From positions 310,001-374,000 of the forward strand of contig NZ_BMWB01000001.1 of the NCBI RefSeq assembly GCF_014651015.1: DNA of 64,000 bases. The letters are read 5' to 3'. The position numbers were made by a program, and so were the translations under genes. The notes beneath the pieces were generated by a model. That model was not told where the DNA came from and did not search any database. It saw nothing but the letters and a program-made list of their open reading frames with translations. Shown here piece after piece: positions 56,549-64,000 of this stretch. The stretch's first letter is position 1, and the number at the start of each line of letters is the position of its first letter. This DNA is from Streptomyces xantholiticus (GTDB lineage: Bacteria > Actinomycetota > Actinomycetes > Streptomycetales > Streptomycetaceae).

Positions 56549-57523
56549 GTGACGATCACCTCTCCCCACCTCGGCAGTTCGGAAGCGTGGACCGATGCCA
56601 AGCTTCTGTACGCGCTGGAAGAGGTCGTGGAGAAGGAGCTCAACCGCCATCTGAAGGTCGCCAAGGACTGGATGCCGCACGAGTACGTCCCCTTCTCCGA
56701 CGGCCGCAACTTCCCCGGTCAGTTCGAGGACGGCGAGGCCTGGGAGCCCGGCCAGTCCAAGGTCACCGACGTCGGCAAGATCGCGCTCGTGGTGAACCTG
56801 CTCACCGAGGACAACCTCCCGAGCTACCACCACGAGATCGCCACCCTCTTCGGCCGCGACGGCGCCTGGGGCACCTGGGTGCACCGCTGGACCGCGGAGG
56901 AGGGCCGGCACGGCATCGTGATGCGCGACTACCTGCTCACCTCCCGCGCGGTCGACCCGGACAAGCTGGAGCAGTTCCGGATGGCCCACATGGCGGAGGG
57001 CTTCGAGTCCGACAACCGCCACTCGATGCTGCACTCCGTCGCCTACGTGGCCTTCCAGGAACTCGCGACGCGCGTGTCGCACCGCAACACCGGCCACCAG
57101 TCGGGCGACCCCGTCTGCGACCGGATGCTGGCGCGCATCGCCACCGACGAGAACCTGCACATGGTCTTCTACCGGAACCTGCTGGGCTCGGCCTTCGAGC
57201 TCGCCCCCGACCTGACGATGCAGGCTGTGCGGGACGTCGTCGTCAACTTCCGCATGCCCGGACACGGCATGCCCGGTTTCGAGCGGGCTGCCGCGCAGAT
57301 GGCGATCGGCGAGATCTACAACATGCGCATCCACCACGACGACGTGCTCCAGCCCGTGCTGCGCTTCCTGAAGGTCATGGAGATCGACGGCCTGGGACCC
57401 GAGGGGCGCAAGGCCCAGGAGGAGCTGGGCCTGTACATGGGCGGGCTCGACGCCGAGGCGCTCAAGTTCGACGAGAAGCTCGCCGCCCGCAAGGCCCGGA
57501 TGGCCGCGCGCGCCGACCGCTGA
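56549..57523 (+). CDS. Acyl-ACP desaturase (soluble di-iron)
   Basis: 324-residue soluble fatty-acid desaturase that inserts a cis double bond into acyl chains using O2 and a di-iron centre. Iron ligands: WTAEEGRHGIVMRDYL near residue 115 and ARIATDENLHMVFYRN near 195, the two ExxH motifs. VEKELNRHLKVAKDWMPHEY lies near the N-terminus, as in plant-type and mycobacterial DesA proteins. GTG 56549 has AGGAG about 6 bases upstream. Its promoter carries several regulator motifs. No reductase lies next to it; electrons must come from elsewhere. Confidence 0.93.
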   Translation: MTITSPHLGSSEAWTDAKLLYALEEVVEKELNRHLKVAKDWMPHEYVPFSDGRNFPGQFEDGEAWEPGQSKVTDVGKIALVVNLLTEDNLPSYHHEIATLFGRDGAWGTWVHRWTAEEGRHGIVMRDYLLTSRAVDPDKLEQFRMAHMAEGFESDNRHSMLHSVAYVAFQELATRVSHRNTGHQSGDPVCDRMLARIATDENLHMVFYRNLLGSAFELAPDLTMQAVRDVVVNFRMPGHGMPGFERAAAQMAIGEIYNMRIHHDDVLQPVLRFLKVMEIDGLGPEGRKAQEELGLYMGGLDAEALKFDEKLAARKARMAARADR

Positions 57524-57614
57524 CTCCCGCGGGGGCGCGGCAGCGGCCGCATCGGCCGAGGTCCGTCGTCCGCGCGGGTGGGCAGGGGGCTTCTGGGTCG
57601 TGACGGCCGCATCG

Positions 57615-57620
57615 TACTCT
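57615..57620 (+). promoter_or_regulatory. Leaderless -10 box TACTCT
   Basis: TACTCT ends 7 bases before GTG 57628; no ribosome binding site is present. Confidence 0.4.
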
Positions 57621-57627
57621 GTCCCGC

Positions 57628-58548
57628 GTGAAGCCCCTGACCCGCATCGTCCTGATCGGCGCCCCTATAGCCGTCGCCGTCTCCGTCTGGTTCGGTGGGG
57701 ACGGTGAGCCGCAACGCCCCAAGGACGACCCGAGCCTGCGCGTCAGCCGGACGGCCGCGGCGCCCGACCCCCTCAAGGCCGGCACCCCGGAGCAGCAGCA
57801 GGAGCTGGAGGAGCGCATCGACGCCCTGCCGCCGGGGCTCGCGGACCCTGCGAAGAAGGAGATCGCCGCCCGGCTGGTGGCGAGCGCCGAGAACTCGACG
57901 CTGAATTGGCGCGGTCAGTACGGCGCCATCGAGGACATCGGCGACGGGAACGGCTACACGGCAGGGATCATCGGCTTCTGCTCGGGTACGAACGACATGC
58001 TCCAACTTGTCGAGCACTTCACCGAGCAGCACCCCGACAACCCTCTCGCCGGCTACCTCCCCGCCCTGCGCAGGGTCGACGGCAGTGACTCCCACGAAGG
58101 CCTCGGCGCGCCGTTCGAGGCGGCCTGGGCCAAGGCCGCACAGGACCCCGCCTTCCGTGAGGCGCAGGACCTGATGCGGGATCGCATCTACTTCGATCCG
58201 GCGGTACGGCTGGCCAAGATGGACGGCCTGTCCACCCTCGGCCAGTTCATCTACTACGACGCGATGGTGCTCCATGGACCGGGGCTCGGCCCGCAGGGCT
58301 TCTACGGCATCCGCGAGGCCGCCATGGCGGCGGCCGACACGGCCGCGGAGGGCGGCGACGAGAAGGCCTATCTGGGCGCCTTCCTCGACGCGGGCCGCGA
58401 CGTGATCAGCCGCCAGAAGACCGAGCAGACCAGGGACTCGTCCCGGATCGACACCGCCCAGCGGGTCTTCCTGCGCCAAGGCAACATGGACCTGCAGACC
58501 CCGCTCGAGTGGCGCGTGTACGGGGAGACGTTCCGCATCGACTCGTGA
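57628..58548 (+). CDS. GH46 chitosanase, exported
   Basis: 306-residue glycoside hydrolase family 46 enzyme that cleaves chitosan. A hydrophobic N-terminal stretch (IVLIGAPIAVAVSVWF) serves as signal or anchor, followed by a Pro/Asp-rich linker to about residue 60. Catalytic Glu88 in VASAENSTLNW and Asp106 in EDIGDGNGYTAGIIGF keep the family's 18-residue separation (Glu22/Asp40 in the N174 enzyme, as I recall). The C-terminus includes DMDLQTPLEWR-type NMDLQTPLEWRVYGETF. GTG 57628 appears leaderless, unusual for a secreted enzyme. No chitosan-responsive operator was identified. Confidence 0.9.
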   Translation: MKPLTRIVLIGAPIAVAVSVWFGGDGEPQRPKDDPSLRVSRTAAAPDPLKAGTPEQQQELEERIDALPPGLADPAKKEIAARLVASAENSTLNWRGQYGAIEDIGDGNGYTAGIIGFCSGTNDMLQLVEHFTEQHPDNPLAGYLPALRRVDGSDSHEGLGAPFEAAWAKAAQDPAFREAQDLMRDRIYFDPAVRLAKMDGLSTLGQFIYYDAMVLHGPGLGPQGFYGIREAAMAAADTAAEGGDEKAYLGAFLDAGRDVISRQKTEQTRDSSRIDTAQRVFLRQGNMDLQTPLEWRVYGETFRIDS

Positions 58549-58565
58549 CCGGGTGCCTCTTCCGG

Positions 58566-58853
58566 TCAGCGGGAGCCGTGCTTGAGGCGGTGGCGTTCCT
58601 TCTCCGAGAGGCCGCCCCAGACGCCGAACCTCTCGTCGTGGGTCAGGGCGTACTCCAGGCAGGCCACGCGGCCCTCGCACGCTCCGCAGAGCTGCTTGGC
58701 CTCGCGGGTGGAGGAACCGGGGGCCGGGAAGAAGAACTCGGGGCCCGCCTGGGCGCACAACGCGGTCTCCTGCCAGGAGAGTTCCTGGCCGTTGGCGCGG
58801 TCGGTGGCGCGGTCAATGGTGAGGTCGGTGGTGTTGATCGGCATGCCGAACAC
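58566..58853 (-). CDS. WhiB-family [4Fe-4S] regulator
   Basis: 95-residue WhiB-like protein, an actinobacterial regulator with an iron-sulfur cluster that binds the principal sigma factor. The four Cys are Cys33 (ETALCAQAG), Cys56, Cys59 and Cys65 (LCGACEGRVACLEYAL), followed by the GVWGGLSEKERHR turn. GTG 58853 has GAGGG upstream; ATG 58844 (three residues shorter) is the alternative. Which Wbl paralogue it is cannot be told. Convergent with the chitosanase gene, so not an operon partner of it. Confidence 0.92.
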   Translation of the reverse strand: MFGMPINTTDLTIDRATDRANGQELSWQETALCAQAGPEFFFPAPGSSTREAKQLCGACEGRVACLEYALTHDERFGVWGGLSEKERHRLKHGSR

Positions 58854-58924
58854 GTTGCCCTCGGCCGATAAACGCCGGATCAATGAAGCCTCAACAGCCC
58901 TGCGGTCCCGGCGTGCACGGGTTC

Positions 58925-59722
58925 TCAGTCCGCGGGCCGGAAGCCCTGCATCACCGCGAACCGTGCGCCTGCCGGGTCGGCGAGGTTGGCGAAGCGGCCG
59001 ATGCCCTCCAGGTCGAGGGGGGCCATCCTGATCTCGCCACCGAGTTCCTGGGCGCTCGCCACAGCGGCGTCGCAGTCGGTGACGGCGAAGTAGGGGAGCC
59101 AGTAGGGGCCGCCCGACGCTTCGAGCGGGTCGGCGCTCAGTGGGACGACGCCGGCGAACGTGGCGTCGTGACCGGCCCCGCCTGGATTGATCATCGTGTA
59201 GGTCCCGCTGCCGTCCGGCATGGGCATGGAGGAGGTCTCCCAGCCGAAGATGTGGCGGTAGTACTCCAGGGCCGAGTCGGGCTCCGGGGTGTACAGCTCG
59301 AGCCAGCACAGCGCGCCCGGGTCGTCGACCAGGTCGAGTCCTTTGTTACGGCCGGGCTCCCAGCCGGCGAAGCCCGCGCCCGCCGGGTCGAGGAAGATCG
59401 CCATCCGGCCCTGGTCGAAGACGTCCATCGGCTGGACGACAACGGTCCCGCCGTGCCGTTCCACCGACTTGACCGTGGCGTCGGCGTCCGGCGTCTGGAA
59501 GTAGACGTTCCAGTTCGGCGGGCCCTGTTCCGGTGGGACCGTCATGGCCGCCGCGACGGTACGGCCGTCGAGCTCGAACATGCCGTAGCCGCCCGCCTCG
59601 GGACCGGCCGACCGGAACGTCCAGCCGAACACACCGCCGTAGAAGGCCTTCGCGGCCTCGATGTCGGGCGTGCCCAGATCGATCCAGTTCGGGGAGCCGG
59701 TGACATAGGGAGCGGTGAGCAT
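58925..59722 (-). CDS. Double VOC (glyoxalase-fold) protein
   Basis: 265-residue protein with two vicinal-oxygen-chelate domains: residues about 8-125 (PNWIDLGTPDIEAAKAFYGG, ending FLDPAGAGFAGWEPG) and about 135-262 (CWLELYTPEPDSALEYYRHI, ending LADPAGARFAVMQGF). The repeat suggests an intramolecular dimer. Streptomyces members are called glyoxalase, bleomycin-resistance or 27-kDa antigen-type proteins without known substrates. ATG 59722 has AAGGAGG 6 bases upstream. Single gene. Confidence 0.9.
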   Translation of the reverse strand: MLTAPYVTGSPNWIDLGTPDIEAAKAFYGGVFGWTFRSAGPEAGGYGMFELDGRTVAAAMTVPPEQGPPNWNVYFQTPDADATVKSVERHGGTVVVQPMDVFDQGRMAIFLDPAGAGFAGWEPGRNKGLDLVDDPGALCWLELYTPEPDSALEYYRHIFGWETSSMPMPDGSGTYTMINPGGAGHDATFAGVVPLSADPLEASGGPYWLPYFAVTDCDAAVASAQELGGEIRMAPLDLEGIGRFANLADPAGARFAVMQGFRPAD

Positions 59723-59986
59723 GGGTCCCTCCTTCTGACGCGGTCCCCCGTCGACCGTGCCGAGTCTGCTACCGATCCCGGCCGGGCGCACCACGGCGCG
59801 CCCGGTGGTCCCCTTCTTCGCTGCAACCACATTGCGTCAAGGCCGCGGCGTCCGGCAGGATCCGAGCCATGACGACCAGAAAGGGCCATGCCGCGTAGGC
59901 GCCCGTCGCTGCCCTGGGCGAACGCACCGCCGGACCGGACGAACCGCCGCCCAAGTCCGTCCCCGGCTTCCGAGGAGCACGCCCTC

Positions 59987-60862
59987 ATGCACATCACCCC
60001 CCTGGTCCCGTACGCCCGGCTACCACGCGCCCGTTCCGGTGCCCGTCAGGAGATCCTGCACAGCACCGTGGACGCGTTCGGCCGCGCCCACTGGCTGCTG
60101 GCCGAACGCCGCGGGAACGGCGGGCCGTACGACGCGTCGGTCGTCACCGTGGACGACGGCCGGGTCGAGGAGACCCGTCTCAGTGCTGTGACCGCGCGGT
60201 ATCCGATGCTGGACGCCCTCCCGGACGGCGGTTTCGTCGTGGCCGACGCCCGGCGCCGGGGCCGCGCCGATCACGTCCAGATCTTCGACGCACTGGGAAG
60301 GGCCTCCTGGTCCTTCGCCGTCGGCGACGCGATCGAGCATCTGCTGGCCGACGAGTCCGGTGATCTGTGGGTGGGTTACTTCGACGAGGGCGTGTTCGGT
60401 GACGACCCGCTCAGCGAGGCCGGGGTGCGGAGCTGGTCGCCGACGGGTGAGTCACTGTGGGAACTCCCGCCGTCCACTCCGGGCGGCTGCGTGGCGGACT
60501 GCTACGCGCTGAACACGCATCAGGGCACGACCTGGGCGTACTACTACACCGACTTCCCCTTGGTCCGTGTCCGCGGCGACGGGTCGGTGCGGGTGTGGGA
60601 TTCACCGGTCCCAGGGGCGAAGGCGACCGCCGTCCACGACGGCGGTGTCGCCTTCTTCGGCGGTTACGGGCAGGAGAAAGACAGGCTCGTCCTGTGCACG
60701 TTGGCCGAGCGCACCGCCGCGCCGTATCTGCACAGCACGCTCGTGCGGTCCGACGGTTCGCCCGTCGGGCGCCGCCGCGTCCTCGCCCGCGGCCCGCGCC
60801 TGTACGTGCAGGCCGAGCCGTACACCACCTGGGAGATGTGGGACCTGGGCGCGCCGGGCTAG
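59987..60862 (+). CDS. Conserved hypothetical protein, possible beta-propeller
   Basis: 291 residues, no named family recognised. The chain is strand-rich with repeating blocks such as [59 protein letters not shown] and [18 protein letters not shown], which suggest a beta-propeller. No signal peptide, so cytoplasmic. ATG 59987 has GAGGAG about 11 bases upstream; the longer frame before it is Arg/Pro-rich and unlikely to be coding. The stop overlaps the laccase stop by 4 bases, convergently. Confidence 0.7.
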   Translation: MHITPLVPYARLPRARSGARQEILHSTVDAFGRAHWLLAERRGNGGPYDASVVTVDDGRVEETRLSAVTARYPMLDALPDGGFVVADARRRGRADHVQIFDALGRASWSFAVGDAIEHLLADESGDLWVGYFDEGVFGDDPLSEAGVRSWSPTGESLWELPPSTPGGCVADCYALNTHQGTTWAYYYTDFPLVRVRGDGSVRVWDSPVPGAKATAVHDGGVAFFGGYGQEKDRLVLCTLAERTAAPYLHSTLVRSDGSPVGRRRVLARGPRLYVQAEPYTTWEMWDLGAPG

Positions 60863-61857
60863 TGCGCGTGCTCGCCCTCGGCCGACCCCGCCGTCGGGTG
60901 GTGCGGCTCATGGCCCGGGATCGTGCCGTCCGGCTTGGCGACGAGGAACAGGCCGGCCATTCCCATGTCCGAGTGGCTCTGGACGTGGCAGTGGTACATC
61001 CATGCGCCCGGGCCCACGTGTTCGCCGGCGATCACCTGGAAGCCGAAGGAGTCGGCGGGGCCGGTGATCTTGTTGTCGATGACCCGGCTGACGTCCTCCG
61101 GCCCCGACAGCAGGCCGGTCCTGTTGTCCGCCCAGCGGTGACCGTGCATGTGGAAGGTGTGGTAGTACTCGCCGTGCGTGATCATGATGATCTCGACGCG
61201 GTCGCCGACCGTGGCAAGGAAGTTGGGCGGGTCGGCGGCCGGGCGGTTGTTGATCGTCATGTCGTTGAAGACGATGGTGAACTGCTTGTCGGGAAGGATG
61301 TCGTCCTTCCTGCGCACCACCAGCGGACCGTAGAGGCCCTTGCGGATGCCCCCGGTACCGTGGTCGGTGCCGACCACATGGTCGTGGTAGTGCCAGTAGC
61401 CCGCACTACCGGGCCGCCAGGTGCCGTCCGGGCGTCTGCCAGGGATGTGGGTGCGCCAGGTGTAGGTGCGAGTGGTGCCCGGTTCGACATGACTGCGGCT
61501 CACCTTGGTGCCGTCGTTGGCGATGTCGTAGTCGACGCCGTGCGGGTGCAGGCTCACGGGGACGTCCATCAGGTTCTCGAACTCGATGTGCAGCGTGTCC
61601 CCTTCGACGAGTTCGATCAGCGGACCGGGAATCGTCGCCCTGCCCTTCTCCAGGCCGTATCCCATCTGTCCGTCGGCCAATTTCTCCGCGTACAGCTTGA
61701 GGTGGCGTATTCGGCCGCCGGCCCGGGCAGTTCTGGGTGCGCCCTTCGCCGGGGCCGGGGCAGCATTGGAGGCGGAAGGGATCGACAACGATGTCACACC
61801 TGTGGCCGCCGCGGCGCCGCCCGCGACCAGGCGCCGATTGAAGCTCCGTCTGTCCAT
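60859..61857 (-). CDS. Two-domain laccase (small multicopper oxidase), Tat-exported
   Basis: 332-residue extracellular copper oxidase of the Streptomyces SLAC type, which forms trimers and oxidises phenols with O2. Tat signal: [20 protein letters not shown]. Copper motifs: [34 protein letters not shown] and [16 protein letters not shown], i.e. all four His clusters with the type 1 Cys in HCH. Two cupredoxin domains, not three. ATG 61857 has GGAGAG about 6 bases upstream; ATG 61875 would add six residues. It corresponds to S. coelicolor SCO6712 by sequence memory. Divergent from the ThuA-fusion gene. Confidence 0.95.
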   Translation of the reverse strand: MDRRSFNRRLVAGGAAAATGVTSLSIPSASNAAPAPAKGAPRTARAGGRIRHLKLYAEKLADGQMGYGLEKGRATIPGPLIELVEGDTLHIEFENLMDVPVSLHPHGVDYDIANDGTKVSRSHVEPGTTRTYTWRTHIPGRRPDGTWRPGSAGYWHYHDHVVGTDHGTGGIRKGLYGPLVVRRKDDILPDKQFTIVFNDMTINNRPAADPPNFLATVGDRVEIIMITHGEYYHTFHMHGHRWADNRTGLLSGPEDVSRVIDNKITGPADSFGFQVIAGEHVGPGAWMYHCHVQSHSDMGMAGLFLVAKPDGTIPGHEPHHPTAGSAEGEHAH

Positions 61858-62053
61858 GTCGAACTCTCCAGTCATCGGCAGAGATTGACGGGGCGTACCG
61901 ACCCCGGGGACGGCCACACGGTAACCGGGTGATCTTCGTTTATCCACAGTCAGGACAAAGTTCGTCGGATTGCGGTCATACCTCTTGGCGAAGCACCGAA
62001 AGACGTCTAGCTTCAACGGCTGTTGTTGTGACCACAGAGGGATGGGTGACCAC

Positions 62054-64000
62054 ATGCAGCGCGCACCACATCACAGGTCCGGAGAGACACGATCGCGAAA
62101 ACGCCTACTGGCGGCGGCACTTGGCGTCGGCGCCCTGACCGCGTCCCTGCTCGGAGGGGGCAGCATCGCCGGCGCCGCGCCCCAACCGGAGCCCAGGACA
62201 ACGTTGTCCCTTCCGTCGCCGCCCGGTGGCGCGAGTGTGCGGGTGCTCGTGTTCCACGCGTCCGCCACCGCCGAGTCGCCGACCGTGGACGCCGGTATCG
62301 CGGCGATCGAGACGATCGGTCAGACCGGGCCTGCGGCCGGCCGGTTCGGGACGGCGGCCACCGACGACCCCGCGGTCTTCACCGACGCCAAGCAACTGGG
62401 CCGCTTCAACGCAGTCGTTTTCCTCACCGGCGGCGGCGATGTGCTCGACCCCGCCCAGGAGGCCGGCCTCGAGTCGTACCTGGAGGCGGGCGGCGGCTTC
62501 GTCGGCATCCACGAGGCGGCGCGCACCGAGCCGTACTCCGACTGGTTCACCGGCCTGATCGGGGCCCGGCCGACCGGGGCGCCCAGCAGCACCCAGCGGG
62601 CCGTCGTCGAGGTCGGCGACCGGATGCACCCGGCCACCACATCGCTTCCGCTGCAGTGGAAGCGGCCCGACAGGTGGTTCAACTGGGTGCAGAACCCCTC
62701 GGGCAGGGTGCACACCGTGGCGCGGGTGAAGGAGAACTCGTACACCCCGGCGGCCGAGCCCAACGGATGGGACCATCCGGTCTCCTGGTGCCGTGACTAC
62801 GACGGCGGCCGCTCCTTCTACACCGGCATGGGCGGTACGGTCGACAGCTTCGCCGAGACCGACTTCCGCGACCATCTGCGCGGCGCGCTCGCCTGGACGG
62901 CCCGCATCTCGCAGGCCGACTGCAAGGCGACCATCGACGCCAACTACACGGCCGAACGGGTCACCGAGCCCAACCAGCCGGGCAGGAACGACCAGATCGG
63001 TGAGCCGCACGGCCTGGTCGTCGCACCGGACGGGCGGGTGCTCTACATCGGGCGCGGCGGCGCCGACTCGTCCCAGCCCGTGGTCACCGACTGGAACGAC
63101 CCCGGCATCGGAAAGGGCCGGGGCGAGATCCACGTCTACGAACCGAAGACGAAGCAGGTCACCCGGGCCGGTGCGCTGACCGTCTTCGGCAACAAGGGCG
63201 GCGGTGACGAGTTGGTCAAGAACGAGGAGGGGCTGCTCGGCATCGAGCTGGACCCTGACTTCATGACCAACGGCTGGGTGTATCTGCACTACACGCCCCA
63301 CTCCGAGATCGACCGTGACACGCGCATGGCCGAGCGGCGTGTCTCCCGCTTCACACTCGACCTCGCCACCAACCGTCTGGACCCGGCGAGCGAGAAGGTG
63401 CTGCTGCACTGGCCGGTGCAGATCCACAGCTGCTGCCACGCGGGCGGCGGGATGGCCCGGGACTCGAAGGGCAACCTGTACATCGCGACCGGCGACAACA
63501 ACTCGTCAGGCTTCAGCGGCGGTTATTCCGGAAACAACCCGGACCCCGACTTCAAGGGCGTCTCGTTCGCCGACGCGCGCCGCACCGCGGGCAACACCAA
63601 CAACCTCAACGGCAAGATCCTTCGGATCCACCCCGAGGACGACGGCACCTACACCCTGCCCGAGGGCAACCTGTTCACAGGCGAGGAAACCGCCGAGGGC
63701 GGCGGGAAGACCCGCGGCGAGATCTATGTGATGGGCGTCCGCAACCCGGCGCGGATCTTCGTCGACCGGAAGACGGACATCCTCTACGCCGGCTGGGTCG
63801 GCCCGGACGCAGGCGCCCCCTCGACGACCTGGGGTCCGGCCAAGTACGACACCTTCGCCGCCATCACCAAGGCCGGCAACCACGGCTGGCCGTACTGCAT
63901 GGGCAACAACCAGCCCTACCGCGACCGCAATCTGCCCGACCCGAGCAAGCCGCTCGGCTGGTACGACTGCGACGCCCCGAAGAACGAGTCGCCCAACAAC
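62054..64000 (+). CDS. Secreted ThuA domain fused to PQQ-type sugar dehydrogenase propeller, 3' end cut
   Basis: At least 649 residues, running past the window end without a stop. N-terminus: basic, with a hydrophobic signal ([22 protein letters not shown]). Residues about 60-285 are a ThuA-like domain ([59 protein letters not shown]). From about 300 begins a glucose/sorbosone-dehydrogenase-type propeller ([80 protein letters not shown]). Family proteins often carry further carbohydrate-binding modules. ATG 62054 is chosen; ATG 62042 is in frame. Likely a secreted polysaccharide- or sugar-acting enzyme. Confidence 0.85.
   Translation, partial: MQRAPHHRSGETRSRKRLLAAALGVGALTASLLGGGSIAGAAPQPEPRTTLSLPSPPGGASVRVLVFHASATAESPTVDAGIAAIETIGQTGPAAGRFGTAATDDPAVFTDAKQLGRFNAVVFLTGGGDVLDPAQEAGLESYLEAGGGFVGIHEAARTEPYSDWFTGLIGARPTGAPSSTQRAVVEVGDRMHPATTSLPLQWKRPDRWFNWVQNPSGRVHTVARVKENSYTPAAEPNGWDHPVSWCRDYDGGRSFYTGMGGTVDSFAETDFRDHLRGALAWTARISQADCKATIDANYTAERVTEPNQPGRNDQIGEPHGLVVAPDGRVLYIGRGGADSSQPVVTDWNDPGIGKGRGEIHVYEPKTKQVTRAGALTVFGNKGGGDELVKNEEGLLGIELDPDFMTNGWVYLHYTPHSEIDRDTRMAERRVSRFTLDLATNRLDPASEKVLLHWPVQIHSCCHAGGGMARDSKGNLYIATGDNNSSGFSGGYSGNNPDPDFKGVSFADARRTAGNTNNLNGKILRIHPEDDGTYTLPEGNLFTGEETAEGGGKTRGEIYVMGVRNPARIFVDRKTDILYAGWVGPDAGAPSTTWGPAKYDTFAAITKAGNHGWPYCMGNNQPYRDRNLPDPSKPLGWYDCDAPKNESPNN

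Overview
The window is chromosomal DNA of a Streptomyces-type actinomycete. Evidence: very high GC with strong G/C bias at third codon positions; frequent GTG/TTG starts; many genes with a -10-like hexamer 6-8 bases before the start codon and no ribosome binding site (leaderless); WhiB, SsgA-like and LPFR-type genes; and a shared-ATPase style sugar ABC operon. From memory, gene content and order resemble the S. coelicolor SCO6750 to SCO6712 neighbourhood read downwards (idi, SCO6745-family protein, SsgA-like protein, ABC-F, two-domain laccase). No rRNA, tRNA, CRISPR, prophage, integrase or insertion sequence was seen.

Layout. 1-9.3 kb: housekeeping and small regulators (galE end, cation efflux, a methyltransferase-acetyltransferase fusion behind a short leader ORF, idi, anti-sigma-type ATPase, HdeD-like protein, enoyl-CoA hydratase, DJ-1 and GlxA-type genes, SCO6745-family protein, LPFR peptide). 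9.4-15.9 kb: tex, a first ABC-F ATPase, an uncharacterised zinc-motif protein divergent from a D-amino-acid oxidase. 16.1-23.0 kb: BCCT transporter and three secreted peptidases (M14, S15, M1). 23.0-24.2 kb: acetyltransferase-TetR operon with a twin palindromic operator.

24.2-33.1 kb: a self-contained beta-1,3-glucan utilisation locus. A LacI/CebR-like repressor, a secreted GH81 endo-beta-1,3-glucanase, a sugar ABC transporter lacking its own ATPase (probably using the shared MsiK type) and a cytoplasmic GH1 beta-glucosidase are tied together by three operators with the core GAGAGCGCTCTC or a close relative. The glucanase cuts polymer outside, the transporter imports oligosaccharide, the GH1 enzyme makes glucose and the repressor gates all promoters.

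33-41 kb: MpaB-like protein, GNAT, membrane protein, a three-gene cytochrome P450 system (ferredoxin, reductase, P450), secreted sphingomyelinase and a streptogrisin-type protease. 41-49.8 kb: macro-domain protein, MerR regulator, DUF2087 protein and a four-gene beta-oxidation operon (CoA transferase, acyl-CoA dehydrogenase, thiolase, FadB-like). 50-64 kb: endonuclease V, a gene of unknown function preceded by a 48-residue signal-peptide-like ORF, YciI protein, BNR-repeat protein, SsgA-like protein, a decayed isocitrate lyase/PEP mutase-family gene, a second ABC-F gene behind a leader, acyl-ACP desaturase with a motif-rich promoter, GH46 chitosanase, WhiB, a double-VOC protein, a conserved hypothetical protein, a two-domain laccase and the start of a ThuA/sugar-dehydrogenase fusion that runs off the window. 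All assignments come from reading the sequence by eye; no database search was run.
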